Positions 49,396-57,928 of a stretch of DNA of 64,000 bases are shown one piece after another; the first letter of the stretch is position 1, and every line of letters starts with the position of its first letter. Under the pieces are notes generated by a model. The model searched no databases, was not told where the DNA came from, and saw only the letters and a list, made by a program, of their open reading frames with translations. This DNA is from a virus. The stretch covers positions 33,085-97,084 of IMG/VR virus record IMGVR_UViG_3300030339_000012. One strand, written 5' to 3'. A program made the translations under genes and the position numbers.

Positions 49396-49977
49396 ATGAA
49401 AGTAACCACAGAAGATTGTATTAACTCAATAGTTAAATATCTAATTGAGAAAGAAAATAATTTCACAAATTCAAAAGATTGGAAAAGAATTTCAAAATCA
49501 GGAAAAGATGATAATATCATACGCAAATTTCAAAACAAAGTTTCAAATAGAGAAATATATGTAAGATCTAGTGACTCTGAAATTTTTGAAGTTAGTGATA
49601 AAGATTTTAGTATGATTACAAATTTTAAAAATTTCACAGGTGGAAATAGTGGTAAAATTAAAACAATTGATAAAATTAAAAGTCAAAAAGAATTTTCTGA
49701 ATATCTATTAGATGAATATCAATCAGGTAAATGGATAACCACCAAAGTAGACAAAGAAGATAGTGATGCATATGCTAATTTGATTTATCAGGGTGTTGAT
49801 GAATTTAGGTCTGATTTGGAATCTTGGGGTGGCTGGATGTGTGATGATATTGAAAAATATTTAGACGAACCAAATTTGAAGATTGAAAATCATTATCTAA
49901 AAGACTCTGATATTGTAGAAATTGATTCAATATCTTTTGGAGATAAACTTCTGTTGTGGAGTCTACACGAAGATTAA
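49396..49977 (+). CDS. Hypothetical acidic protein
   Basis: 193 residues. FRSDLESWGGWMCDDIEKYL and ISFGDKLLLWSLHED near the end are distinctive but I do not recognise them. Three bases after the preceding gene; a terminator follows. Confidence 0.55.
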   Translation: MKVTTEDCINSIVKYLIEKENNFTNSKDWKRISKSGKDDNIIRKFQNKVSNREIYVRSSDSEIFEVSDKDFSMITNFKNFTGGNSGKIKTIDKIKSQKEFSEYLLDEYQSGKWITTKVDKEDSDAYANLIYQGVDEFRSDLESWGGWMCDDIEKYLDEPNLKIENHYLKDSDIVEIDSISFGDKLLLWSLHED

Positions 49978-49988
49978 TTCTGATAATT

Positions 49989-50018
49989 AAAAAATCATAA
50001 ATTTATTTATGATTTTTT
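49989..50018 (+). terminator. Rho-independent terminator
   Basis: A 13-bp stem (49989-50001 with 50006-50018). Its T tract doubles as the TTTG of the next promoter. Confidence 0.8.
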
Positions 50019-50046
50019 GTTTATATAATTATTATTAGTATCTTTG
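50016..50046 (+). promoter_or_regulatory. Bacteroidetes-type promoter
   Basis: TTTG at 50016-50019, 19-base spacer, TATCTTTG at 50039-50046. Confidence 0.75.
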
Positions 50047-50069
50047 TATTCAATTAAAACATAAACAAT

Positions 50070-50384
50070 ATGAAACAGTTAAAAGACACAAAAAAAATTA
50101 CGCTTGCAACATTAAAAGGATTTGCAAAAAGAAATAGTGAAAATCTATTCGTAAAAAATATTAGTTCATTTGATGGAATGACAGATTGTGTTGAAAGTTG
50201 TAATGATAATAGTTGGAAAGAAACTTCTATTATTGACAAAACTAATTATTACAAAACTGGTATCAACGGAGTTTATACAGTAGGTAGTAGTCGTGATTAT
50301 TTCACGTTACATGAAGATTCAATTTATGTTGGTATTGAAGTATATAACTCTTGTGGTAATGCTATTTTAGCTGTAAAAAAATAA
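50070..50384 (+). CDS. Conserved small phage protein
   Basis: 104 residues. KKITLATLKGFAKRN, SSFDGMTDCVESCN, GINGVYTVGSSRDYF, GIEVYNSCGNAILAVKK: a pattern I recall from many unrelated phage small-gene clusters. Function unknown. First gene behind a good promoter. Confidence 0.7.
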   Translation: MKQLKDTKKITLATLKGFAKRNSENLFVKNISSFDGMTDCVESCNDNSWKETSIIDKTNYYKTGINGVYTVGSSRDYFTLHEDSIYVGIEVYNSCGNAILAVKK

Positions 50385-50389
50385 ATAGT

Positions 50390-50614
50390 ATGATAATACC
50401 TGCAAATGAATTAAAGGCTGGAGACTTAGTAAGACCTTTTATAAGTGAAAGAACAATGAAAAGAACAAAAAAAACTATTCTTATTGTTGATGGTCCATTT
50501 GAATGTAATGGAGCATTTAAAGATTATTACATCACTTTTAAAACAGATGATCCTGATAATGATAATGAACTTTTCATTCATTCAGATGAAACAGTTGAAG
50601 TTATTGAGAAATAA
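50390..50614 (+). CDS. Small beta-barrel protein
   Basis: 74 residues. LKAGDLVRPFISERTMKR and ELFIHSDETVEVIEK fit an SH3/KOW-like barrel without a tail. Not recognised. Confidence 0.55.
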   Translation: MIIPANELKAGDLVRPFISERTMKRTKKTILIVDGPFECNGAFKDYYITFKTDDPDNDNELFIHSDETVEVIEK

Positions 50615-50676
50615 AGAAAAAATAAACTAATGATTATTTTTAAATCAATAATTATAGAAATAAAATATTAAAATAT

Positions 50677-51045
50677 ATGAACATATATAAAATAACAAAG
50701 TTTAGAGATTTAGAAACAAAATTAGAAACATTATCGACTGAATTTATTTGTTCTAATCTAAACGAAGATGAATTATTAAATATGATTCACGAAAAAACAA
50801 AGGATGGCTTATTATTAAAATATTCTAAAGATATGGAATGTTATCTTGATAAAAATGTAGAATGGTATCCTTGTATATCGGACAATAAAAAATTTATGAA
50901 ACAATATGGAGATAAACAAATCATATTTAATCATGAAAAAAAATATGGCTCACATATTATAATTTCTGAATGTTTAATTAAAAGTAATGTAACCACATTT
51001 GATTATACAGATTTAATTAAATATGGAGTTTTGAAAGAGATTTGA
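50677..51045 (+). CDS. Hypothetical protein
   Basis: 122 residues, alpha/beta. Not recognised. Confidence 0.5.
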   Translation: MNIYKITKFRDLETKLETLSTEFICSNLNEDELLNMIHEKTKDGLLLKYSKDMECYLDKNVEWYPCISDNKKFMKQYGDKQIIFNHEKKYGSHIIISECLIKSNVTTFDYTDLIKYGVLKEI

Positions 51046-51070
51046 CAATAAAAATTAAATACTATAAATT

Positions 51071-51334
51071 ATGGAAAGTAAAATTTTAAAATTAGTTGAT
51101 GAATATGAAGTTGAAATTGAACTCAAATATAAAAAAAAATCAATAGTAGCAATCATTGATAACGGAGATGAAATAAAAGTTATCAAGTTAGGATTTATCA
51201 ATAATATAATTGAAGAAATTGATAAAGTCTGTAAAGTTATGCTAAAAAATAAAATAAAAAAGGATAAAGAGTTAACTGAAAGACTCAATAAAATAGATAA
51301 GACTATATTTCCAGATAATTTATTCGAAAAATAA
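51071..51334 (+). CDS. Small hypothetical protein
   Basis: 87 residues; beta strands then a charged helix (KVMLKNKIKKDKELTERLNK). Not recognised. Confidence 0.5.
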   Translation: MESKILKLVDEYEVEIELKYKKKSIVAIIDNGDEIKVIKLGFINNIIEEIDKVCKVMLKNKIKKDKELTERLNKIDKTIFPDNLFEK

Positions 51335-51338
51335 AAAT

Positions 51339-51656
51339 ATGAAAACTAAAAATGCAATTTTATTCTCAAATGTAGACAGAGAAGATTACTGGGTATCTAA
51401 TGGGCTTGTTTTTAAAGTTGAAAACACAGATACATATATTAATGCTTATAATGAAATAAAAGATAAATTAGAGTCTAAAGAAGTTATTGATTATATAATA
51501 GAAGAAGCTTGTTTATTGGATGATTTATTTGAAGGTGATGAAACTTATAAATTTTTGAAGACTGAATATATTCATAGTTTATATTTCACTTTTCAAAATA
51601 GTATTGGAGAACAAGTTGAGCATAAAATGTCAGCGGATTTTGTATTTTCACTTTAA
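51339..51656 (+). CDS. Hypothetical acidic protein
   Basis: 105 residues, acidic. Not recognised. Confidence 0.5.
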   Translation: MKTKNAILFSNVDREDYWVSNGLVFKVENTDTYINAYNEIKDKLESKEVIDYIIEEACLLDDLFEGDETYKFLKTEYIHSLYFTFQNSIGEQVEHKMSADFVFSL

Positions 51657-51667
51657 AAAATAAAATT

Positions 51668-51808
51668 ATGTCATCAGAAAACAAAAAAAGGAAATTGAAA
51701 AATTCTTATTGTGTTAAAAGTTGGTTAAAAAACAAAACAATAAAAATTAAAAGATTAGGATTCTATAATGCATCAAAAAGAAAAGTTGATAAAAGAATAG
51801 AAGAATAA
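51668..51808 (+). CDS. Very small basic protein
   Basis: 46 residues, strongly basic (SSENKKRKLKNSYCVKSWLK). ATG 11 bases after the preceding stop and 20 bases before the next gene, so it fills the operon slot. A nucleic-acid binder is plausible from charge alone. Confidence 0.5.
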   Translation: MSSENKKRKLKNSYCVKSWLKNKTIKIKRLGFYNASKRKVDKRIEE

Positions 51809-51828
51809 AATAATTAAAAATTGAAAAT

Positions 51829-52083
51829 ATGAATAGATTTTTTGGTATGATGCCTTCAAGTGAGGTAAAAAAAAGTAAAAGTTTTAAAGTTGGAGCTGGT
51901 CAATTAACAGTAACAATTGATGCAGGAGAAAATGGCTGGACAATTTTATTTGCTGATAGCTCATCAGAATATAAAGATGTCGTAGATACCACTGAAAACA
52001 ATTTCAATTCAGCATTAGATGTTTTGAAAACTCATTTTTGTGATATAAATGAAATAAATGAAATTGAAAAATTTGAATGCTAA
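51829..52083 (+). CDS. Conserved small phage protein
   Basis: 84 residues. MNRFFGMMPSSEVKKSKSFK, LTVTIDAGENGWTILFADSS and a C-terminal helix form a pattern I recall from many phages; function unknown. Confidence 0.7.
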   Translation: MNRFFGMMPSSEVKKSKSFKVGAGQLTVTIDAGENGWTILFADSSSEYKDVVDTTENNFNSALDVLKTHFCDINEINEIEKFEC

Positions 52084-52099
52084 ATAATTAGTATAAAAA

Positions 52100-52366
52100 A
52101 TGATAACAAATTTGAATATTGGAGATAAAATTATTCTAAAAAAACCTTCAAATATATTTGAGGAATTTGGAATACCATCAGATTTGAGTGTTGATGAAAC
52201 TTATACTATATCTGAGATACATAAAGGATTAATTGATAATGTCATTATACGTGTTGGAATAAAAGAAAAACCATATTCATTATATTATATTGGATTATTT
52301 GAAACATCATTGAAATTTGAAAGAAGACAAAAATTAAACAACTTGAAAAAATATGAAAAAAACTAA
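52100..52366 (+). CDS. Small KVGD-type protein with basic tail
   Basis: 88 residues. LNIGDKIILKKPSNIFEEFG, LSVDETYTISEIHKG, YIGLFETSLKFERRQKLNNLK: barrel plus tail, overlapping the radical SAM gene by 14 bases. Confidence 0.6.
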   Translation: MITNLNIGDKIILKKPSNIFEEFGIPSDLSVDETYTISEIHKGLIDNVIIRVGIKEKPYSLYYIGLFETSLKFERRQKLNNLKKYEKN

Positions 52367-53429
52367 TTTAAAACTGGCAAACGGAGAAAAAGCACTAATT
52401 GTTGATAACAATGAAGTGAAAATTTTAAAATCAGAAAACTACAATTTTCTATTTAATAAAAAAACAGGATTCTTTGCCAGATGGGGTAAAACAGAAGAAG
52501 ATGATGGAGATTTAAATCTTGGATTACCTGAAATTGCAGATATCGAAATTGCTGAAATTTGTGAAGGTGTTCCTGGAATAGGGCCATGTAAATTCTGCTA
52601 TAAGAGTAATGGTAATCATGGACATAATATGTCATTAGAAACATTCAAAAAAGTTTTCGATAAATTACCATCAAGTATTGGACAAATCGCATTTGGTTGT
52701 GGTACATTGAGAAGACATCCTGAAATGTGGGAAATTTTCAAATATGCGAAAGATAATGGTGTCACACCAAATTTGACAATAAATGGTGACGTTGATGATG
52801 ATGAATTTGATAAAATTTCTGAGATGTGCGGAGCATGTGCAGTTTCTATTTATGATAAAAATCTATCATATGACGCTATTAAAAAACTTACTGATCGTGG
52901 AATGAAACAAGTGAATATTCACTATATGATTAGTCAAGAAACATATGAAAAGGCATTTGAAATAATGGATGATATAAAAACTGATCCAAGACTTGAAAAA
53001 TTAGGAGCATTAGTATTTTTGAGTTTAAAAACAAAAGGTAGAAGCAAAGGCAAATTTCATCAATTGACTCAAGAACAATTTTCTAATCTTACTAATTATG
53101 CTCTTACTAATTCTGTTCCTATGGGATTTGATTCTTGCTCAGCACAAAAATTCATGAAAGCAATTAAAGGACATGTAAATGAAGAAAAAATGATTCAATG
53201 TGCAGAACCTTGTGAAAGCACACTATATAGCTTATATGTTGATGTCAATGGCAATTTCTTTCCATGTTCATTTTCACCTGATACAGAAGGTTGGGAAAAA
53301 GGATTATCTGTAATTGATTGTAATGATTTCATTGAAGATATTTGGCAAAATGAAAAAACAAAAAAATTCCGTGATGGTGTCATAAAATGTAGGAACTGTG
53401 CTAAAAGTTGTTCAATTTATGAAATTTAA
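52353..53429 (+). CDS. Radical SAM enzyme with Cys-rich C-terminus
   Basis: 358 residues. The cluster motif is AEICEGVPGIGPCKFCYKSN: C70, C79 and C82, a CX8CX2C spacing rather than CX3CX2C. Downstream are IAFGCGTLRRHPEMWEIFKY (strand 2) and LTINGD. The C-terminus has CAEPCESTLYSLYVDVNG, NFFPCSFSP and CRNCAKSCSIYEI, resembling the auxiliary-cluster SPASM/twitch region of peptide- and protein-modifying radical SAM enzymes. The substrate is unknown. It ends the operon with a bidirectional terminator. Radical SAM genes are uncommon in phages. Confidence 0.88.
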   Translation: MKKTNLKLANGEKALIVDNNEVKILKSENYNFLFNKKTGFFARWGKTEEDDGDLNLGLPEIADIEIAEICEGVPGIGPCKFCYKSNGNHGHNMSLETFKKVFDKLPSSIGQIAFGCGTLRRHPEMWEIFKYAKDNGVTPNLTINGDVDDDEFDKISEMCGACAVSIYDKNLSYDAIKKLTDRGMKQVNIHYMISQETYEKAFEIMDDIKTDPRLEKLGALVFLSLKTKGRSKGKFHQLTQEQFSNLTNYALTNSVPMGFDSCSAQKFMKAIKGHVNEEKMIQCAEPCESTLYSLYVDVNGNFFPCSFSPDTEGWEKGLSVIDCNDFIEDIWQNEKTKKFRDGVIKCRNCAKSCSIYEI

Positions 53430-53440
53430 TTTATATAATT

Positions 53441-53476
53441 TTTTATTAATATTCTAAATTTAGAATATTAATAAAA
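53441..53476. terminator. Bidirectional terminator
   Basis: A perfect 36-base palindrome (18 bp per arm) between the convergent radical SAM (+) and membrane protein (-) genes; its 3' part covers the last codons of the minus-strand gene. Confidence 0.7.
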
Positions 53477-53942
53477 AATATGATATTGAAACAGTTAAAA
53501 ATGTAAATATTTCTATCCACCAAACTATATTTGGCTTCATTTTTGGTATTAAATATGTTATAGCAGTCAATAACAATAAGCCTGCAGTTAAATACCATTG
53601 ATTCATAATGAATGTAATAAATATTTGGGAGAAAAATATACCAACTATAGCTCCAATTGAGTGAACTGTATTTTCCATTTTTAAATCTTTAAAAGCAGGA
53701 GCAGCACCAACAAAGCATATACCTGATCCAGCTAAAAACATCAATCCAGATAACGGAACTCCAATCATAATAGCAGGAATTGCATATCCCCACATCGCAA
53801 TAGTAAAAAGAAATTGTAAATTTCTTGGAAGTTTATAATAACTCAATGAAACTGATGACAATACTCCATATGTTAAAAACATTGATAATACATATGAAAT
53901 GAAAAAAGTATTCATAATTAAATATAAAATTAAATTATTCAT
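53460..53942 (-). CDS. Polytopic membrane protein
   Basis: 160 residues with five to six hydrophobic helices (FLTYGVLSSVSLSYYKLP, IAMWGYAIPAIMIGVPLSGL, LMFLAGSGICFVGAAPAF, IVGIFFSQIFITFIM). Not recognised. An in-frame ATG nine codons in is an alternative start. Confidence 0.6.
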   Translation of the reverse strand: MNNLILYLIMNTFFISYVLSMFLTYGVLSSVSLSYYKLPRNLQFLFTIAMWGYAIPAIMIGVPLSGLMFLAGSGICFVGAAPAFKDLKMENTVHSIGAIVGIFFSQIFITFIMNQWYLTAGLLLLTAITYLIPKMKPNIVWWIEIFTFLTVSISYFLLIF

Positions 53943-53991
53943 AGTTTATTTTTATTGTATATATTTATTATCAAATTTAATTTTTTAAAAA

Positions 53992-54201
53992 ATGAAAATA
54001 AAAATAGAAGATTTATCTTTTAAAGAAGAATTGGAATTAATTGATTCTGCACTTTATAATGCTATTTATATTATGAGATGGACAGAAAACAAAGAAGGAT
54101 TATATGCAGTACTTCAAGTAGAAGAAGCTGAGAAGATGGTGGAAGATATAGTAAGTGAATTGAATAAAATAGGGTACGAAATAAAAAAAATTGAAAAATA
54201 A
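53992..54201 (+). CDS. Small helical protein
   Basis: 69 residues, acidic helices (VEEAEKMVEDIVSELNKIG). Not recognised. It diverges from the membrane protein across a 49-base gap. Confidence 0.5.
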   Translation: MKIKIEDLSFKEELELIDSALYNAIYIMRWTENKEGLYAVLQVEEAEKMVEDIVSELNKIGYEIKKIEK

Positions 54202-54233
54202 TTTGGTAATTACAAAAATAGTTTGTATCTTTA
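54202..54233 (+). promoter_or_regulatory. Bacteroidetes-type promoter
   Basis: TTTG at 54202-54205, 20-base spacer, TATCTTTA at 54226-54233 (last base differs from consensus). Confidence 0.6.
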
Positions 54234-54245
54234 ATAATATTATAA

Positions 54246-54500
54246 ATGACAATATTTACACTAAGTCTTAATAATTTCTTTTTCGATATTGAAGATAATA
54301 TTTTTTATCATAGATATAATAGTTTTAGAGTAAAGTTTGTGGAATTTCAGACACATAACGAATTTCATTTATATTACGGAGGTTACGATAATTATCTAGG
54401 AAGCTTTACTGATGAAGAAATATTTATTAAAAAAATGAAAGATTATAATATTAAGATATTGAGATATAAAAAATTAAAAGAATTAGAACTCACAAAATAA
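54246..54500 (+). CDS. Small tailed protein
   Basis: 84 residues, beta-rich, ending ILRYKKLKELELTK (tail family). First gene behind the promoter. Not recognised. Confidence 0.55.
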   Translation: MTIFTLSLNNFFFDIEDNIFYHRYNSFRVKFVEFQTHNEFHLYYGGYDNYLGSFTDEEIFIKKMKDYNIKILRYKKLKELELTK

Positions 54501-54507
54501 TAATCAT

Positions 54508-54810
54508 ATGCAAAAAAATATTTTAAATTTAGTAAATAGTTTTTGGAAATTTGATTCTGAACAACAACCATCATCAAGCTGGAATGATAAACAAGACTTA
54601 TTAAAAGAGATTGAAAAAATTCAATTTGAAGAACTTGCGTCTGTTCGAAATAAATTAAGTCCTATATATAATTTATTAACAATGTTAGAAAGTTCATCTG
54701 ACGGAGAAAAAATAGTTATCAAAGATTCATTATATTTATTGGTAATATCTGAGATTAAAAAATCAAAAGAAGTTGTTGAATATATCGCTAAAAAAGATTT
54801 AGAAAAATGA
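54508..54810 (+). CDS. Helical small protein
   Basis: 100 residues, helical (LLKEIEKIQFEELASVRNKL). Not recognised. ATGA overlap with the next gene. Confidence 0.5.
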   Translation: MQKNILNLVNSFWKFDSEQQPSSSWNDKQDLLKEIEKIQFEELASVRNKLSPIYNLLTMLESSSDGEKIVIKDSLYLLVISEIKKSKEVVEYIAKKDLEK

Positions 54811-55259
54811 TTGATGAAAATGTTTTATTTTTAACTTTCGATGCATCAGGATTTAATGGTCCTCGTCTTAAATATTATAAAGGAGAAATTTATAAGTTTG
54901 TAAAAATAGAATATCCTGGTCTGAAATTTAATAGCACATTTACCTGTGTTGTAAATTATAGTATTGATATTAAATTGATACGTAAATTGAAATTGATGAG
55001 TGTAGCAAATCAAATAAAACATAATAGCAAAGAAGATTTAATATTAAGTTTTATTGAAAAATCAAAGACTCTTAATGATAAAAAAGAATTTCATTATCCT
55101 AATCCTAATTATTGGTATAACTCAGATGTTGGAAATGATATACTATTTGAAGAAAGAGAAATGTTAAGAGTTGAAAAATTAGAAAGCAACAAAAACAAAT
55201 CAAAAATGTATAGTCAAAAAATAAAACAATACAACAATAACAGAAACTATCGTAGATAA
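54807..55259 (+). CDS. Hypothetical protein with internal tail-like segment
   Basis: 150 residues. Residues 1-55 are a beta domain closing with IDIKLIRKLKLMSVANQIKH; the tail here is followed by 95 more residues, ending in a Lys/Asn-rich stretch. Shows that tailed domains can be fused to further sequence. Confidence 0.5.
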   Translation: MIDENVLFLTFDASGFNGPRLKYYKGEIYKFVKIEYPGLKFNSTFTCVVNYSIDIKLIRKLKLMSVANQIKHNSKEDLILSFIEKSKTLNDKKEFHYPNPNYWYNSDVGNDILFEEREMLRVEKLESNKNKSKMYSQKIKQYNNNRNYRR

Positions 55260-55262
55260 TTT

Positions 55263-55544
55263 ATGAAAGAAGATACATGGAAAGATATTTTTATTAGACA
55301 AATTGGTTCTGGTAGATTTTGGAAAAATTTACTAAATAATGATTTTGATAATAGAAAATTTTTAGATAGAAGTGATGCAGTTTATATCTGCAAAAAAGCT
55401 CAATCTGACGCTTATGATAATTTAATTATAATCCTAAATAAAGATTATGATATTGATAAAGAGATTATAATTAATATTAAAAAAATACAATTTGAATTGT
55501 GGAATACTGATGATTCAGGATTAGGATTAATAAAATTAAAATAG
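55263..55544 (+). CDS. Small hypothetical protein
   Basis: 93 residues (YICKKAQSDAYDNLIIILNK). Not recognised. Directly abuts the next start. Confidence 0.5.
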   Translation: MKEDTWKDIFIRQIGSGRFWKNLLNNDFDNRKFLDRSDAVYICKKAQSDAYDNLIIILNKDYDIDKEIIINIKKIQFELWNTDDSGLGLIKLK

Positions 55545-56432
55545 ATGAATAAATATTTCACATATACAATAAAAGACAAAAAAGATAAAAATTATCTTTT
55601 TATTAAATATCTTATTGTAACTAATATAAAATTTTCAAGTTATCATGAATGCGAATATGGTGAGTATATAACTTTCAGTGTTAATAATAACATTCCAAGA
55701 AAATTAAAATTAAAAGTTCTAAATAACATAAAAATTAGTTATGAAGAACAACAAATTTTAGAAATTATTAGTCAGTCTACACCAGGTGTGAGAATGGATG
55801 TTATGTGTGGTTCTGATTTTAATCACACTTCTGAAACAGCAAAAAATTTCTCAAATACAAACAACGTAATTTGCAGTTTCAATTTTAATGGTATAATTTG
55901 TTTAATTGACAAAAGTACAAATCTCAATAATTTATATAAGTATTATAATGATGCTCATTTGATGGAATGGGCTAAAATTGGTCCTATATGTGATGATGAA
56001 TATGATGATAAAACTAAAATTGAGTATGAAAAAAAATTAAAAATATCTGAGGAAAAATCTATAAAAAGAAGAATTGAAGAACACAAAAAAGATATTGAAG
56101 TTAAAAGAAAGTATAAAGAAAAAATAAAAGGAATTGATATTGAACTATTAAATCAAAAAGATTGGGATGATTGGAAGTTAAAAAATAAAGATTCATACGG
56201 AAATTGTGTATTTGAATATGCTGAAGGATGGGCTAAATTAATGCAATCAGAAGCAAAATCAAAAAGTAAAGAAATTGATATTGAATTACTAAAAGAAATT
56301 GCAAGTAAAACATCATTTGAAATGGATTTTTTAGGAATATCAGGATCAATGTTTTATGCAGCTCAATCAATTCTTGTACAATGTTGGAAATATGGTAGTT
56401 TACTTAAAGAATGGAGTGAAATCAATAAATGA
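55545..56432 (+). CDS. Conserved phage protein, two parts
   Basis: 295 residues. Residues 1-60 repeat the beta domain plus IPRKLKLKVLNNI arrangement of the gene at 54807. The C-terminal 85 residues (EYAEGWAKLMQSEAKSK, MDFLGISGSMFYAAQSILVQ, WKYGSLLKEWSE) match a family I recall from many phages, function unknown. ATGA overlap with the HisRS-like gene. Confidence 0.65.
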   Translation: MNKYFTYTIKDKKDKNYLFIKYLIVTNIKFSSYHECEYGEYITFSVNNNIPRKLKLKVLNNIKISYEEQQILEIISQSTPGVRMDVMCGSDFNHTSETAKNFSNTNNVICSFNFNGIICLIDKSTNLNNLYKYYNDAHLMEWAKIGPICDDEYDDKTKIEYEKKLKISEEKSIKRRIEEHKKDIEVKRKYKEKIKGIDIELLNQKDWDDWKLKNKDSYGNCVFEYAEGWAKLMQSEAKSKSKEIDIELLKEIASKTSFEMDFLGISGSMFYAAQSILVQCWKYGSLLKEWSEINK

Positions 56433-57067
56433 AAATAATAAAAGAAACTTGTTATAAAGGAACTAGAATTTTAGTCGGAGGAGAAAAAAGAGAATTAATA
56501 AATTCAATGATTAAAATATTAATTGATGAATATCATTTTCAGGAAATTCAAATACCAATCATTCAATTTCAAGAATTGTTTCAAAATAAGGTAGGAGAAG
56601 AAAATAACAATATGATGTACAATTTTAAAGATAGAGGAGATAGAGATTTATGCTTAGCTCCTGAATATACTGCAGTTGTTCAAAAACTATCTAAAACAAC
56701 ATACAAAAATGAAAAAGATGTATTATTATTCTATGTTTGTGAATGCTTTCGTGGAGAAAAACCACAGCATGGAAGATTTCGTCAATTCACTCAATTTGGA
56801 GTTGAAATATTAAATCCTACTCATGATTATCTATCAGAAGGAGCAAACTTACAACATTTAGCAATGAAATTATTAACAAAAAATTTCACTGATAATATTG
56901 ATGATTATGTTATTAACAATGATGTAAAAAGAGGACTTGATTATTACAAAAATGGTAAGGGATTTGAAATAACTTGCGAAAAATTAGGATCATCAAAACA
57001 GATTTGTGGAGGAGGAGAATATGATGGAGGAGTTGGATTTGCAATAGGAATTGACAGATTAATATAA
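56429..57067 (+). CDS. Minimal histidyl-tRNA-synthetase-like catalytic domain
   Basis: 212 residues with the class II core only. Motif 1 region GTRILVGGEKRE and IQIPIIQFQELF; APEYTAVVQK; motif 2 ECFRGEKPQHGRFRQFTQFG; histidine-binding VKRGLDYYKNGKGFE (R168); GGGEYDG; motif 3 GFAIGIDRLI, after which it stops. HisRS of bacteria is about 420 residues: both the insertion domain between motif 2 and RGLDYY and the C-terminal anticodon-binding domain are missing. It may charge an unusual acceptor, make histidyl-adenylate, or modify a protein or tRNA; the true substrate is unknown. Confidence 0.85.
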   Translation: MKIIKETCYKGTRILVGGEKRELINSMIKILIDEYHFQEIQIPIIQFQELFQNKVGEENNNMMYNFKDRGDRDLCLAPEYTAVVQKLSKTTYKNEKDVLLFYVCECFRGEKPQHGRFRQFTQFGVEILNPTHDYLSEGANLQHLAMKLLTKNFTDNIDDYVINNDVKRGLDYYKNGKGFEITCEKLGSSKQICGGGEYDGGVGFAIGIDRLI

Positions 57068-57112
57068 ACTATAAATAAAATATTGAATATAAATAATTAA
57101 ATTAAAAATAAT

Positions 57113-57466
57113 ATGAAAATAAGAAGTGGATTTGTGAGTAACTCAAGTAGCTCATCTTTTGTAATTTTATTACCTGAGAATTTTCTTGAAATTGTTGATT
57201 ATGATAAAATTACTGATGGTGATGAAGATTTTCCATTAGACACGTTTAAAGAATTATTGAAAAAACTTATTGATGAAAATGGATTATATAATTATGATAT
57301 TTATGAGTATATAATATCTAATGACGTGGAAGATTATGATTTACCTGATAGTTTAAATGATGTTATTCGTCCATACATAATTGCAGAGGTTGAAGGTGGT
57401 CCAGATGAAGGACAAATTATTATTGCTGATACTAAAAAAATCAATGAAATTTTAAAAAAGAAATAA
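57113..57466 (+). CDS. Poly-Ser N-tag protein 1
   Basis: 117 residues. N-terminus MKIRSGFVSNSSSSSFVI, then an acidic alpha/beta body (KITDGDEDFPLDTFKELLKK) and YIIAEVEGGPDEGQIIIADT. Not recognised. First of seven genes sharing the first 16 residues. Confidence 0.65.
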   Translation: MKIRSGFVSNSSSSSFVILLPENFLEIVDYDKITDGDEDFPLDTFKELLKKLIDENGLYNYDIYEYIISNDVEDYDLPDSLNDVIRPYIIAEVEGGPDEGQIIIADTKKINEILKKK

Positions 57467-57470
57467 AATT

Positions 57471-57911
57471 ATGAAAGTAAGAAATGGATTTGTAAGTAAT
57501 AGTAGCAGTAGTTCTTTTATTGTTACTATTAAAAATGGAGAAAAAATATCAAAAAATATTCTTATGAAGTTATTTGATTTAGACGAAAATTCTATATTAT
57601 TCAACTTTGCAAATGGATTATCGGATTGGATGATTAACAATCTTAAAGAAATGAGCATTAAAGATATATTTGAAAATTATTGTGATTCAGGTAAGAATTT
57701 ATCAGATGAAGAAATGATAGATGAAATAATTGAACAAGGATATCCTAATATATCTAGAGAAGATTTGTTAAGAATATTAAGAAAAGAATATCGTTATTAT
57801 GAAGGTTCAGCATCTGATGATTCTGGAGATGGATTAGAAACTTATTTATGTGAAACAGGAATAAATGTCAACAATGATTTAATTCACATTCAAAGTGGAG
57901 GAGATTATTAA
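57471..57911 (+). CDS. Poly-Ser N-tag protein 2
   Basis: 146 residues. MKVRNGFVSNSSSSSFIV then an acidic helical body; the end GDGLETYLCETGINVNNDLI is distinct from its neighbours. Four bases after the previous stop. Confidence 0.65.
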   Translation: MKVRNGFVSNSSSSSFIVTIKNGEKISKNILMKLFDLDENSILFNFANGLSDWMINNLKEMSIKDIFENYCDSGKNLSDEEMIDEIIEQGYPNISREDLLRILRKEYRYYEGSASDDSGDGLETYLCETGINVNNDLIHIQSGGDY

Positions 57912-57928
57912 AAAAATAAATTAAAAAT

